Shown here in pieces: positions 35,001 to 44,250 of a stretch of 64,000 nucleotides of DNA. Location of the stretch: assembly GCA_028583415.1 (NCBI GenBank), contig CM053275.1:5749040-5813039 (forward strand), written 5' to 3'. The notes below the pieces were generated by a model, which did no database searches, was not told the DNA's origin, and worked only from the letters and a program-made list of their open reading frames with translations. Positions within the stretch are counted from its first letter, which is position 1. Each line of letters begins with the position of its first letter. The position numbers and the translations under genes are program-made. The stretch comes from Protea cynaroides (lineage: Eukaryota > Streptophyta > Magnoliopsida > Proteales > Proteaceae).

Positions 35001-35310
35001 TGATTAAATCATTGTGAAGTAACCATTTCAACCTTTAAACCCAAGCTTCTTTCAAAATCCCGGCTTACTGAATCAATGAGAAAGTCAGAGATGAACAGGG
35101 GGGAATTTCAAGAAGCGGAAGCGGGAATTTGGCACCAGCGAATGTGGAACTTCAAATGCCGTTCCACCCATTAGAGTTACCTGAAATGCTCTGATCAGAA
35201 TCTCGATTATCCTGCAAGCAGAAATGATTATAAATGAACCCATTAAGGAAGTTGAATGGTAACTGAAATCAACAAGAATATTTCTCAACACAGGTTCTGC
35301 CGGAAACCAT
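20096..35310 (-). CDS. Conserved plant protein of unknown function with a duplicated exon pair
   Basis: Fourteen exons (high to low): 35310-35290, 35211-35181, 34974-34925, 33897-33772, 32746-32536, 31801-31470, 31211-31001, 30257-29926, 29494-29366, 29249-29113, 29002-28905, 27012-26921, 26538-26423, 20168-20096. They join in phase to 652 residues and a TGA stop. Residues 77-257 and 258-438 are near-identical tandem repeats (exons 5-6 and 7-8). The half after residue 480 is the conserved part: TVADQFHEALSAA, HVMQTDKEKDTQFWKQLQTG, CIDVKILSRCLDAKLTVC, KTIIFSPTICANVELEVGKL, IRVHPPWKE, SIILCTYFS. I have seen this C-terminal pattern in uncharacterised plant proteins but know no function. The ATG exon is only 7 codons and is the least certain part. 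Acidic, Ser-rich and helical segments suggest a soluble nuclear or cytosolic protein. Confidence 0.82.
20373..20588 (-). repeat. 3' LTR of the copia element
   Basis: 216 bp, ends TGTTGAAT and ATTCAACA. Differs from the 5' LTR at four positions: one in TATTAAGG, one in TAGAATCC and two in GTTATACT. Confidence 0.96.
20596..24952 (-). pseudogene. Copia gag-pol polyprotein, interrupted by stops and frameshifts
   Basis: From the 5' end (high coordinates): gag from 24952 with the zinc knuckle CX2CX4HX4C (CEHCGKLWHTKDTC, about 24225); protease around 23850 with DSD where DSG is expected; integrase with its HHCC finger (HQRLGHPS ... CEAC), the two Asp (DVWGP, DNGREY) and the Glu in NGVAERKN; reverse transcriptase with YVDD (about 21545); RNase H ending at 20596. 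In-frame stops: TAG at 24503-24505, 24047-24049, 22978-22980, 22555-22557, 22111-22113 and 21888-21890; TAA at 21358-21360. Frame shifts lie near 23735, in an A run at 21965-21969, and near 21400. It cannot make a functional polyprotein. Confidence 0.95.
25685..25900 (-). repeat. 5' LTR of the copia element
   Basis: 216 bp, TGTTGAAT...ATTCAACA, next to the primer-binding site on its low-coordinate side and to the GTTTC duplication on its high-coordinate side. Confidence 0.96.
27168..27527. mobile_element. hAT-type MITE in an intron of the unknown gene
   Basis: Termini CATAGTTGTCAAGG and CCTTGACAACTATG are perfect 14-bp inverted repeats around 360 bp. Flanks ATGGATAG (27160-27167) and ATGGGTAG (27528-27535) form an 8-bp target duplication with one mismatch. 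The interior is dense in GGCG, CCTAGGCG and GGCGCC motifs. It belongs to the same family as 10792-11124, and lies between exons 11 and 12 of the host gene. Confidence 0.9.
27536..28904 (-). other. Rest of intron 11 of the unknown gene
   Basis: AT-rich, with an AGAGAG microsatellite near 28305-28350. From about 28380 to 28730 there is a stretch resembling an antisense LTR: a poly-purine/CT leader, repeated AGAGTCCTAATACTAAT and two copies of TGGGGTCCACA. Its ends could not be fixed. No coding sequence. Confidence 0.4.
29836..32928 (-). repeat. 1.55-kb tandem duplication spanning two exons
   Basis: Two units, about 29836-31385 and 31386-32928, align along exons and introns alike. The unit junction sequence TTGAAGCTAAGAA recurs at 29836 and 31385, and a related form (TTGAAGCTTA) ends the second unit near 32920. 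Each unit contains one 211-base and one 332-base exon with identical splice sites and phases (0 to 1, then 1 to 0), so adding a unit keeps the frame. The encoded 181-residue repeats differ at about 26 positions (about 86% identical). Confidence 0.92.
33977..34498. repeat. Three tandem copies of a 172-173-bp unit
   Basis: Units start CAATTAACGAAATG at 33977, 34149 and 34322 and end near ATGATCCCATC. Only a few substitutions separate them. The array lies in the intron between exons 3 and 4 of the unknown gene. No open frame runs through it. Confidence 0.9.
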
Positions 35311-35771
35311 TTTTACTCCTATTTGCTCCGTTGCTCTGATGGAATATCCCGGACTCTGGAAGGACCGAATTAATTAGTCCGACGACAACCACCTGGGACT
35401 TGGGAGTGGAGATTATTATTTCTTATTTTTTAAGTACGAAGATCGCTTTAATAAAAAAAGTGAATGAGAAGGGACAGAAAAAATCGTCTATAGCTCTTGA
35501 GTGTAGCACTACAGTTCCTAACCATTGAGATGTGTCTTGATGCATTTTCAATGGTTAGGATCATTATACTAAATAGCAGTGCATCAGAGCAAGGGGCCGC
35601 ACAGGGAACCTCTCAGGAGTGGGAAAAGACCTTATTAATTCAAAAGTAAGATTCAAAACACGTTACAATGGGGAGGCCATAGAGAGCAGTAAAGATTCAA
35701 AACAGACAAACAAACAAACAAAGCCGAAGGCAAATTCAATTGTTGGAAGGAACCAAGTGACTGAATTAGGC

Positions 35772-36900
35772 CACATAGAGATCTATGCATAGATTGAAAG
35801 CGTTCGAGCTACATTCTGATTCGTGAACTCCTTCTCGGGAGAGAATGATCACCAGAAGACAGCCGTGAGTGATCTAAATCATTACTCACACCATTGTCGA
35901 AAGTCGAGGAAGCAGATTGCTCTGACTCCCTAAGCGCAAAACCCAAGATATGCTCCTTGTTTATAGGGTGTACTGTCCTCTTTCAATAATGGGAGTAGCA
36001 CAAGCTTCCTTGGAATTTCCCATCAATGATTCTTTTTCCACAACATGAGAAGACTCAGTTTTATCAAAAAAAAAAAAAAAAAAAGAAGACACAAAGTCAT
36101 CACAAGTCCCACCTCCCCCTGCCACATAAAGATCTGTGTATAGATCGAAAACGCTCGAACTACACTTTGATTCGTGAGCTCCTCCAGAGAGAATGATCAC
36201 CAGAAGGCAACTGTAGGTAATCTAAATCATTACTCACACCATGAACAAAAGCTGAAGAAGCAGGCTACTCTAACTCTCTAAGGGTGAACCCTAAGATCTG
36301 CTCCTCCTTGTTAAAAGGGTGTACTTATTGGGAATAGTCCCACATTGCTAGTGAGATTGAAATTCTGTGGTCTTATATATGGAGAGTCCTTCCACTTACT
36401 AGTTCGAACTTTTGAGTTGGAAACTTGACATGGTATTAGAGCTTCAGGTTCTCTCTCATAATAACCTTAAAAAAAAAAAAAAAAAAAGAGGTTAAGTCAC
36501 CGAAAGAGGGACGTCAGACGCACATAAGAGGGACTATGGTCACCCAAAGAGGGACTATATGTCACCCAAAGAGGGATCAATCACCCAAGAAGAGGGACCA
36601 GTCGCCTGAAAAAGTATCATGTATTACCACACATATTATCACATATACACCACCTAGCGGTGGGATTACATGTGAAGGGGAGTATTGGGAATAGTCCCAC
36701 ATTGCTAATGAGATTGGAATCCAGTGGTCTTATATATGGAGAGTCCCTTCACTTGCTAGTTTGAACTTTTGAGTTGGAAACTTGATATGTACTGTCCTTC
36801 TTCAATAATGGGAGTAGCACAAGCCTCTAGGAATTCCCCATCAATGATCCTTTTTCTGTAGCATGAGAAGACACAAAATCATTGCAAGTACCCCCCCTTT
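35772..36900. repeat. Local tandem duplication, about 350 bp, one copy split by a TRIM
   Basis: Copy 1 is 35772-36121. Copy 2 begins at 36122, is interrupted at 36326-36787, and resumes to about 36900. Shared landmarks in order: GATTCGTGA, GAGAGAATGATCACCAGAAG, AATCATTACTCACACCAT, GGGTGTACT, GTCCT, CAATAATGGGAGTAGCACAAGC. Copy 1 preserves the uninterrupted insertion site. No coding sequence was recognised. Confidence 0.85.
36326..36787 (+). mobile_element. TRIM retroelement, 462 bp
   Basis: Two 105-bp LTRs, 36326-36430 and 36683-36787, begin TATTGGGAATAGTCCCACATT and end ACTTGACA or ACTTGATA. The primer-binding site TGGTATTAGAGC starts at 36431, directly after the 5' LTR; the polypurine tract GAAGGGGAG precedes the 3' LTR. 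The target duplication is TGTACT (36320-36325 and 36788-36793). The 252-bp interior has no gene but repeats the phrase CACCCAAAGAGGGA several times. The first LTR base pair TA, instead of TG, is shared by both LTRs. Confidence 0.92.
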
Positions 36901-37043
36901 CCTTTTTGATAATCGTCCTTCTAAAATTTCCCATCAAAAGGCCATTGATTGGCACTGTTTCTAATAGCAGAAACGATGGTAGTAGACTCCATTACGACCT
37001 TACCAGAAATGGAAATATCATTCTCAAATAACAAAGCAAAGGA

Positions 37044-37140
37044 ACCCCAAGGGGATAGATGAGTTGGTAAAGACCAATCTCTCAAAATTAAGAGGTCATG
37101 AGTTTAAATCCCCTTGGGGCCTACCTATCCAAAAAAAAAA
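37044..37140 (+). mobile_element. tRNA-derived SINE
   Basis: About 97 bp ending in an A run. It contains a box A-like GATAGATGAGTTGGTAAAG and a box B-like GAGTTTAAATCC, the pol III promoter of tRNA-derived SINEs, and pairing ends CCCCAAGGGG and CCCCTTGGGG. Flanking 14-bp target duplications AACAAAGCAAAGGA are identical at 37030-37043 and 37141-37154. The tRNA fold is degenerate, so it is not a functional tRNA gene. Confidence 0.85.
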
Positions 37141-37734
37141 AACAAAGCAAAGGAGTTTTGCGGGTGACTATCATTTGGATCAGATGTAGCAGGTAGGTTT
37201 TCCCCCTCCTTCCGTGACCACACTGTGCCCAAACACATTACAAATGGAGCATCGGTCTCCAATCATAGTGCACATCTTGGAGAAAAAGATACCCTTGGTC
37301 ATTTTCCACATGAATTTGGTCTTGCAAGCCTTATCCCTTGATAATTCAACACTTTCATTAAGGTAGTTGATCAGCATATAAAGGCCTTCCTAAAATAGAA
37401 ATACTGAGGGTGTAAGCACCCCATTTTTGCCATCCCCAGCCATGAACAAAAGTCTTGATGAGCATATTCGGAAGGGTTGCGGGTCAATTCAAGGTTTGGA
37501 CGATAAGTGGTGATTTCAAAGCTGATTTTGACGGGCCCTACAACAAGGCATGGAAATACCTTCGAAATGATACGGAATCATTCAATTCCGATACAAACGA
37601 AGAAAATGTCGCGATTTTAGTCGGATTGAAATTGGCTATTAAACCAAGGGTTTTTCTATAAATTATCATAAATTAAGGATATTGGGCAAATTATCATGAT
37701 TTAAATCGATCGGACTTCATTCGACCATATCTTG

Positions 37735-38130
37735 ATCGTCGACATCCAAATCCGACGATTCAAGCGCCACCGTGCTTCCTTGCCCGCCCTCTTCAAAGGG
37801 ACGGAAGAATTTTGGACGAAGCCGTCGGCGGGTCCCATGCAAAGTTGTCGATTGGATATCGCAAAACCCAATTCTTCAATCTTGATCATCCGAAGTCCGA
37901 ATCAGACGATTCAAGTGCCATTGTGCTCCATTGTCCGCCTTCTTCAAAGGGACGTAAAGAATTTTGGGCATGAAGCCGCCTGCGGGTCCCATGCAAAGTT
38001 GCTAGCCGATTTATCGTCAAAGCTTCAATTCTTCATATTTTGTTCATCTAACGTCCGAATCAGACGATTCGAGCATCAGTGTGCTCCTTTGTCCGTCCTC
38101 TTCAAAGTAGACGTGGAAAATTTGAGACAG
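37735..38130 (+). repeat. Three tandem copies of an about 150-bp LTR unit
   Basis: The phrase CTTCAAAGGGACG or a close variant recurs at about 37791, 37942 and 38100, each preceded by CCGACGATTCAAG-like sequence and followed by GAATTTTGG and a GCGGGTCCCATGC element in the first two. It is part of the large LTR. The 169-codon open frame across it is a by-product of the 150-bp periodicity. Confidence 0.75.
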
Positions 38131-38394
38131 AGGCCGTCGAAATTTTTCATGCGGAATTGCAAGCTGAGAGGATCCATAATAGAGAGAGAAATCGATCCAG
38201 TCCATTCTTACTCAGCCCAACCCAGCTCAAGCCCAATTTAGTCCAATCTCGTCGAACTCAACCAGTCCAGCCTGACCCAACCCAGACCGGCCCAGATTGA
38301 GTCGGGTCGACCCATGTGTATGTACTTATTATATATATATACATTTATATATTAATATGTGCTTTATGTTATATTTTATATATATATAGCCGGT

Positions 38395-38590
38395 CAAGAG
38401 GAATCCGATAAGAGAAAGGGAGAGGAAGAGAGAGAGGAAGAGAGAGAGAGGAAGAGAGAGAGGAAGATATATATATATATATATATAGCCGGTCAAGAGG
38501 AATGAAGGAGAGAGAGGAAGAGAGAGAGAATGGAAAGAGAGAGAGGGAGAAAAGAGAGATAACGGAAGGAGAGAAAGGGAGGGAAAGATG
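38395..38590. repeat. GA-rich and TA microsatellites
   Basis: AGAGAGGAAGAGAGAG runs with a TATATATATA stretch near 38467. The phrase ATATATAGCCGGTCAAGAGGAAT occurs twice (about 38383 and 38480), showing slippage duplication of about 97 bases. Confidence 0.8.
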
Positions 38591-39176
38591 AAGGTGCTGC
38601 CACCTCCACCTTCCCCATACCCATTTCCCCCAAAATCCTCTCCTTGAGCCCCACTCCACTAGCCCCCAACACCTCACCTAGCCTCCATCCATCATGCTAC
38701 CCCTCACCGCCACCTCCTCCTCTCCTTGAGCCCAACAAAGCCACTCCTCCATGCCTCACCGCCATCTCCTTCTTTTCTTGAGCCCAACAAAATCACTCCC
38801 TCACCACCCCATGCCACCCATGCCCCTACTAACCTCATGTGCCACCAACTTTTCTTAAACCCAACCCCAGCCGTGAAACTAGAGAGGGGGGAAAAGAAAG
38901 AGGCACGAATGGAAGGAGGGAAGAAAGAGGAGAGAAGAGAGAAGTGGAGCGGCAAGGCCATCTGCCACTTCCATCTTCTCCCTTACCGAGCAGCGCCAAC
39001 TCCTCCCTATATCAATAGTACACCACCGCCACCATGTGCCCCTACTCACTCCTCTCTTTGAGCCTAACAGCCCCTCAACCATGCCCCTACTCACTCCTCT
39101 CCTTGAGCCCAACAGCCCCTCACCAGCCATGCCCCTACTCACTCCTCTCCATGCCTCTACTCCCTCATAGTCCATC

Positions 39177-41637
39177 TGTAAGACCTACATGCAAATTTCG
39201 GGGACGAAATTTCTTTTATGGGTGGTAGAGTTGTAAGAACCATGTTCTAAAACCGGGTCTAAACCATGATTTTATGTGATGACAGGTGTTCCAATTATAA
39301 CTGGATCGAGGGTGAAGCCGAAGGACGAACCACCAAAGTTCGGGTATGAAAACGAAAAAATGCCTAAAAACTCATACCGGTCTCACTATACCGGTTGCGG
39401 ATAGTGCAACCGGTATGAGCAAAAATGCCCTAAGCCATACGGCTTCACCATACCGCAGGCACTATGGTGCAACCGGTATGGTGCCGCCGAATGGTATACC
39501 GGTTGGACTATACCGGTGGCGGGACTCCAACCGGTATGTGCAACCGGTATTCTTTTGACAAACTCCGAAAGGCTGTCTCTCGGAATGGAAACTCGGAAAG
39601 TTTCTATTCCGAGAGAAACCTTCCTTGACAGCCTCCCTCTATTAATAGAGAAGGAGACAGCCCATTCCTCCTTCTCAAACATTCTCACCGTCCGAGAAGA
39701 TCCGAGAAAGGAGCGAGGAAGGAGGTAGCCCCGCCCAGAAGGAAGAGCACACCGCCAATCGACAACACCGGTAATGCTCTACGTGTTAAGTTTTATTATG
39801 AGGTCGGATCGAAGCCGCGGCGCGTAAAGATCCAATAGGAGAATGGCTCCCAATGCCCTCCCTCATTCGAATCTAATTTAGGTTCATACGGCAATATAGC
39901 CAAGATTCGAAGGCCAAGAAAGGGTTTAGACTTGGAAAATGTAGGGGAAACCCATGGAGACCATCGGTTAGCCGAAAGGAGGGAGATCCGAGACTCACTC
40001 TCGGATCCAAACCGCGGGGTATATCGGATGGACTATGAGTCCGCGGTATGGCCTAGCGGTATGCACCGCAGCACATACAGGTCTCACTCGTGAGATCCGA
40101 GTGAGACCGGTAAGTGCAACCGGTATGTACGGTCCACACATACCGGTTGCGGATGTGCAACCGGTATGATGCAGCCGGTATACATACGGTTGCACCATAC
40201 CGGCCTCACCGGGACGAGACCGGTATGTGGCGGATGAGTTCCGAACCCGGTTTGCTTGGCCGGACCTGGTTCCGACACCGAAACCTAAGGAAGAATTCTA
40301 ACCTAAAGTTATGATCATGTAGGACTAGACGCGGAGTAAACTCTCCGACGTAGAATCGAATCAATATCACGCGCCGTAAGGAAGGGACCCTAAACCTAAA
40401 TAACTACAACAAAAACCTTGTGATAAATCATTATTATGAATATTCATTGCTTGATGTTTGTGCACTCACATGCCATGTAGTTATGCTTTGATTATTATAT
40501 CTTCATGCATTCATATGCTAGGATTGTTGTATGTTTAGGCATGTGTATGTTTCGTTAGGTGTGGAATGTGAAGGAGATGTGCCCCGGATATATCCACACT
40601 AACACCTTTCTCGGTATCGCTTTGTCCCTAGCAAACTCGGCGAATAGGGTATCGGGGAGAGGACGTGGGATGGTGGTTCTTCCCGCCCACGCACTCGAGC
40701 CCTATCTCTATGTCGAGGGAGTAGTCTGGGGTAGGGTCGATAGCCTTTACCTTAGCGGACTTGGTATGTCTAAGGTATCGAGGAGGACGTGGGATTGTGG
40801 TTCTTCCCGCCCGCGGACTCGAGCCCCATCTCTAGGTCATAGGGAGCCGTCTTGGGGGTGAGGTTATTGATACCGTATTGACATCTAGGATTGGTTAGAA
40901 CGGAACCCACTTGCAAGCCCTTGCCAATAGGAGTTTAGGTATTGGTACCGGTATGGGGTATCGGGGAGGACGGGATTGTGGTTCTTCCCCGCTCGCCGGA
41001 CTCGAGTCCTATCTCCATACCGGAGTGAGTGATGTGGGGCAACAACAGAGTGGTAGGTGCCCCGACCGTTGGGTGTGCTCACACTCTGCATGGAGGTGCG
41101 GTGGCCGCCAAACCTTACCATAGCACATTTGCAAGTTATACCGGCCCAAATTGTAATGTTAACTCATGCATATTGTCTCGTGCATTGGTTTTGTACTTAC
41201 GAGCTAAGTTGTGAGCTCACCGGATATATCTATGTTCTTTTTCAGATTTGAATGCGGATACACCGTTGACGACTTCGTGACTGCTCCCGCTTATGGTACG
41301 GTTGTTGCCATGGATACCCAAGCAGAAGAGGACGAGCATGATGTGTCATGCGAGTGCTCGTTCTGTGTCTATTCTCAGTGACTTGGGATTATTTTCTGTT
41401 AAATCTTGTAATAAATATTATTTAATTTTGATGGATGATGGTATAACTTGGATATTTATTTAAATTACAATTTAGTTCTCGGCTCATTTATTATTTCGCT
41501 GCTATGTATTATTTCTCTGAACATGTTAGTTTGCTTGGGAATGATTGGTTGACACGGTCTATTGAGATCCTGGTGTGAACCGTGGTTTAGAGCCGGTTCA
41601 CTCACACTTCTGGTTCATCCGGAATTGGGGTGTGACA
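39177..41637 (+). mobile_element. Gypsy remnant nested in the large LTR: LTR stub, polypurine tract, 3' LTR
   Basis: Perfect target duplication CCATC at 39172-39176 and 41638-41642. The insertion begins with TGTAAGACC, the first bases of an LTR, then jumps to the end of an internal region (AAATTTCGGGGACGAAATTTC and polypurine TTATGGGTGGTAGAG), and then a complete 2406-bp 3' LTR from 39232 (TGTAAGAACC) to 41637 (GGTGTGACA). Almost the whole 5' LTR and the whole pol region were thus lost by internal deletion, while both outer junctions survive. Confidence 0.82.
39365..40240. repeat. Cluster of ACCGGTATG palindromic motifs inside the gypsy LTR
   Basis: More than a dozen copies of CCGGTATG or its complement CATACCGG occur in two blocks, 39365-39560 and 40020-40225, in both orientations, often as paired ATACCGGTTGCGG and CAACCGGTATG. 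They can form many alternative hairpins. They lie in the 5' portion of the LTR. Confidence 0.8.
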
Positions 41638-42434
41638 CCATCCATCCTTTAGCCCACCAACATCTATAAAAGGGGGTTGGCAAAAAAAAAAAAGGAAAGG
41701 GAAAAAAGGAAGAAAAAAGGGAGGGTGGCGAACCGAAAAAAAAAGAAAAAAAAGAGAGGGAGGAGGAGGAAGAGGTTGGCGAGAGAGGTGAACCGGAAAA
41801 AAGAAAAAAACAAGAGGAGGGGGGAGAGGAGACCCGAGAAGAGAAAAGGGAGGCTGATAGAGAGTGGAACCCGAGAGAGAAAAGAGGAAGGGAGAGGAAG
41901 CTGGAGGATAGAGGAAGAAGAGAACATTGAGGTAAAAATAGAAGAGCTAAGGAGGAAGAAGAAGGGAGCAACAAGAGGAGGAGGTGCGCTGCACTCACGT
42001 AAGCTCTCCCTTTCTTTTTGTTTCTGTTTTTTTTATCATACCCGCGATACCCCGCTCATGCTACTATCCCTCTGCAGTACTACACAAACACCTCCATCTC
42101 ACATCCATGCTACACTCCCTTGCACAACATCCACCATAACATAATCGATTCTGCAGCCCTACAGATACCTGGCCGAAATCCATTGCTACCAATTCTCTCT
42201 CCTTATTGATCGAATTATGATATTGAGATTTTGATGCAACTGAGCCTTATTGGATTTTAAATTTCATGGTATTGATGTGTGAAATCAGACCACTAATCAT
42301 GACTATTCAATGTTTATTGAACCATTGATCATGTTTATTGAGAACCACTGATCTTAATATTGTAATGTGATTGAAAATCAAGCCACTGATCTTGGAATTT
42401 TATATGGATGACAATCAAACCATTGATCCAACCA

Positions 42435-42700
42435 TGATTTTATGTAATTGATCTGACCATATGATTGAGAATTTCATGAAATTGGCCTGACCATATAATG
42501 AGAATTTTAAGGTGATTGGTCCGACCATGTGATGATAATTTTATGAAATTGGTCCGACCATATAATGAGAATTTCATGAAATTGGTCCGACCATATAATG
42601 GGAATTTTGATGTGATTGGTCCGACCATATAATGGGAATTTCATGAAATTGGTCCGACCATATAAGGGGAATTTTAATGTGGATGATCCAACCACATGGT
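42435..42700 (+). repeat. Tandem array of about 30-60-bp GGTCCGACCATATAATG units
   Basis: ATTGGTCCGACCATATAATG followed by GAATTTCATGAA or GAATTTTGATGTG alternates across at least six imperfect units. Part of the large Tat-like LTR. The open frames on the minus strand here merely repeat the unit. Confidence 0.85.
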
Positions 42701-42739
42701 CTGAATTTTATGAGAGTTGATCGTGACCATATGATTAGA

Positions 42740-43450
42740 ATTTTAATGATTTGATCATAGCCACTGATCTGAAATTTTGATGTGATTTTACTTAATTCGA
42801 ACCGTTAGATGATCTTTGGAAGTGATGTTAATCAATCTGAATGGTTGGACTATGATCTTAAATGATTTGAACCGTTGGATTTTCATTGTGAGTAATTTTG
42901 AGTGATTTGAACCATTGGATTTTGATCATGAATGTTTTTAATCAATCTGAGCGGTTGGATTATCATGATGAGCAATCTGGACCATTAGATCATCTTTGGA
43001 AATGATTTAAATGAATCTGAATGGTTGAATTATGATCTTAAGCGATTTGAACCGTTGGATTGTCATCGTAAGTGATTTTGATAAATCTAAACCGTTAAAT
43101 CTTGATCATGATTATTTTTTATGAATCTGAACGGTTAGATTATGATCTTGAGTAATTTGAATCGTTGGATTGTCATCGTGGGTATTTTGAGAGATGTAGA
43201 TTGTTGAATCCGGATCATAATTGATTTAGACAAATCTGAGCCATTGATTTCTTAGTCTGATCATGATTATATCTTGATAGGAGATCTAAGTCATAGATCA
43301 TAGCTATTTTGATGAGATATGAATCATTGATCGCGATTATAGTTATTTGATGAGATCGAGCCGTTGATCTTGGCTGCTTTGATGAAATCTAAGTGTTGAT
43401 CATGATCATCATTTTTTGAAGAGATATAACCGTTAGATTTGATATTGTCT
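42740..43450 (+). repeat. Degenerate array of GAACCGTTGGAT-type units
   Basis: About a dozen copies of (A/G)A(A/T)C(C/G)(G/A)TTGGAT, spaced about 45-60 bases and linked by TGATTTGA, TCATGA and ATCTTGAG spacers. Older and more diverged than the array just upstream, but evidently the same kind of LTR-internal satellite. Confidence 0.75.
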
Positions 43451-44059
43451 ATGTTGTTATATCCATGCATCTATCATGTTCCCTTGATTACCCTGTCATA
43501 TTATGCACTACCATGTTTGGAATCATTACAATGATAGCTTTGTGCACACTGCCATGCTGATCTGCTGCTGTATGCTATGCTTGAATGATGTTTATGTCGG
43601 TAAGAACTTACTTTTCGCTACACCCTAGTCGAACTGCCGTGCATGTACACTGATAGAAGACACCCCTAGGTGTGGGGACGTGCATGTAGGCACCCACATT
43701 AATGGGAAAGGTAATAATGAAAAAATGATAAAATTCTTAATCAAGAATCATGAAGCCTAGCCCAACAATTCTAAAATCGGGGTTGTAAGTGACAAAGGGT
43801 AGTTTAGGACGATCCCTACCCCTCGCCCATTTCCCCTAGGATGCGAATCTAGATAGGTGTAATGTGAATCCAACCACGATCATCTAAGATTATCTTTCGG
43901 TCCGAGGACCGCCCATATTCCCGACCCAAGAGGGTCACCCAATGAACAGTACCATTTTCGAACTACGCGGATCCCGATTCTCAGGTCAATACCCTGAGAT
44001 ACGTAGGTAGTTGGGAAACTCCCAGATACGGTTCCACACCTCAATCAATGTGCCCTCAT

Positions 44060-44250
44060 ACCTTACTCCCTGAGAGTACAAATCTTACTCCCTGAGAGTA
44101 CAAACATCACTCCCTGAGAGTACAAACATCACTCCCTGAGAGTACAAACCTTACTCCCTGAGAGTACAAACCTTACCCCCGAGTACAAACATCACTCCCG
44201 AGAGTACAACCTACTCCTTGAGAGTACAAACCAACCCCCGAGAGTACAAC
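44060..44250 (+). repeat. About nine tandem copies of a 22-23-bp unit
   Basis: Unit CTCCCTGAGAGTACAAACHTT. The first copies are nearly exact; later ones are shortened to CCCCGAGAGTACAA. There are no unique spacers, so this is a minisatellite. It lies in the 3' part of the large LTR. Confidence 0.9.

Noticed and set aside
37044..37140. Functional tRNA gene
   Set aside because: Boxes A and B are recognisable, but the cloverleaf is degenerate and the unit has an A-tail and long target duplications, so it is a SINE.
37732..38241. 169-codon plus-strand open frame
   Set aside because: It runs across a 150-bp tandem array inside a gypsy LTR; the repeated peptide pattern follows the DNA repeat and matches no protein family.
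41677..42144. 155-codon Lys/Arg/Glu-rich frame, and its Ser/Phe/Leu-rich antisense
   Set aside because: It is a purine-rich leader downstream of an LTR TATA box. Low-complexity composition opens both strands.
44060..44250. CRISPR-like regular array
   Set aside because: The 22-23-bp units are directly abutting with no unique spacers, and the context is a plant retroelement LTR. It is a minisatellite.
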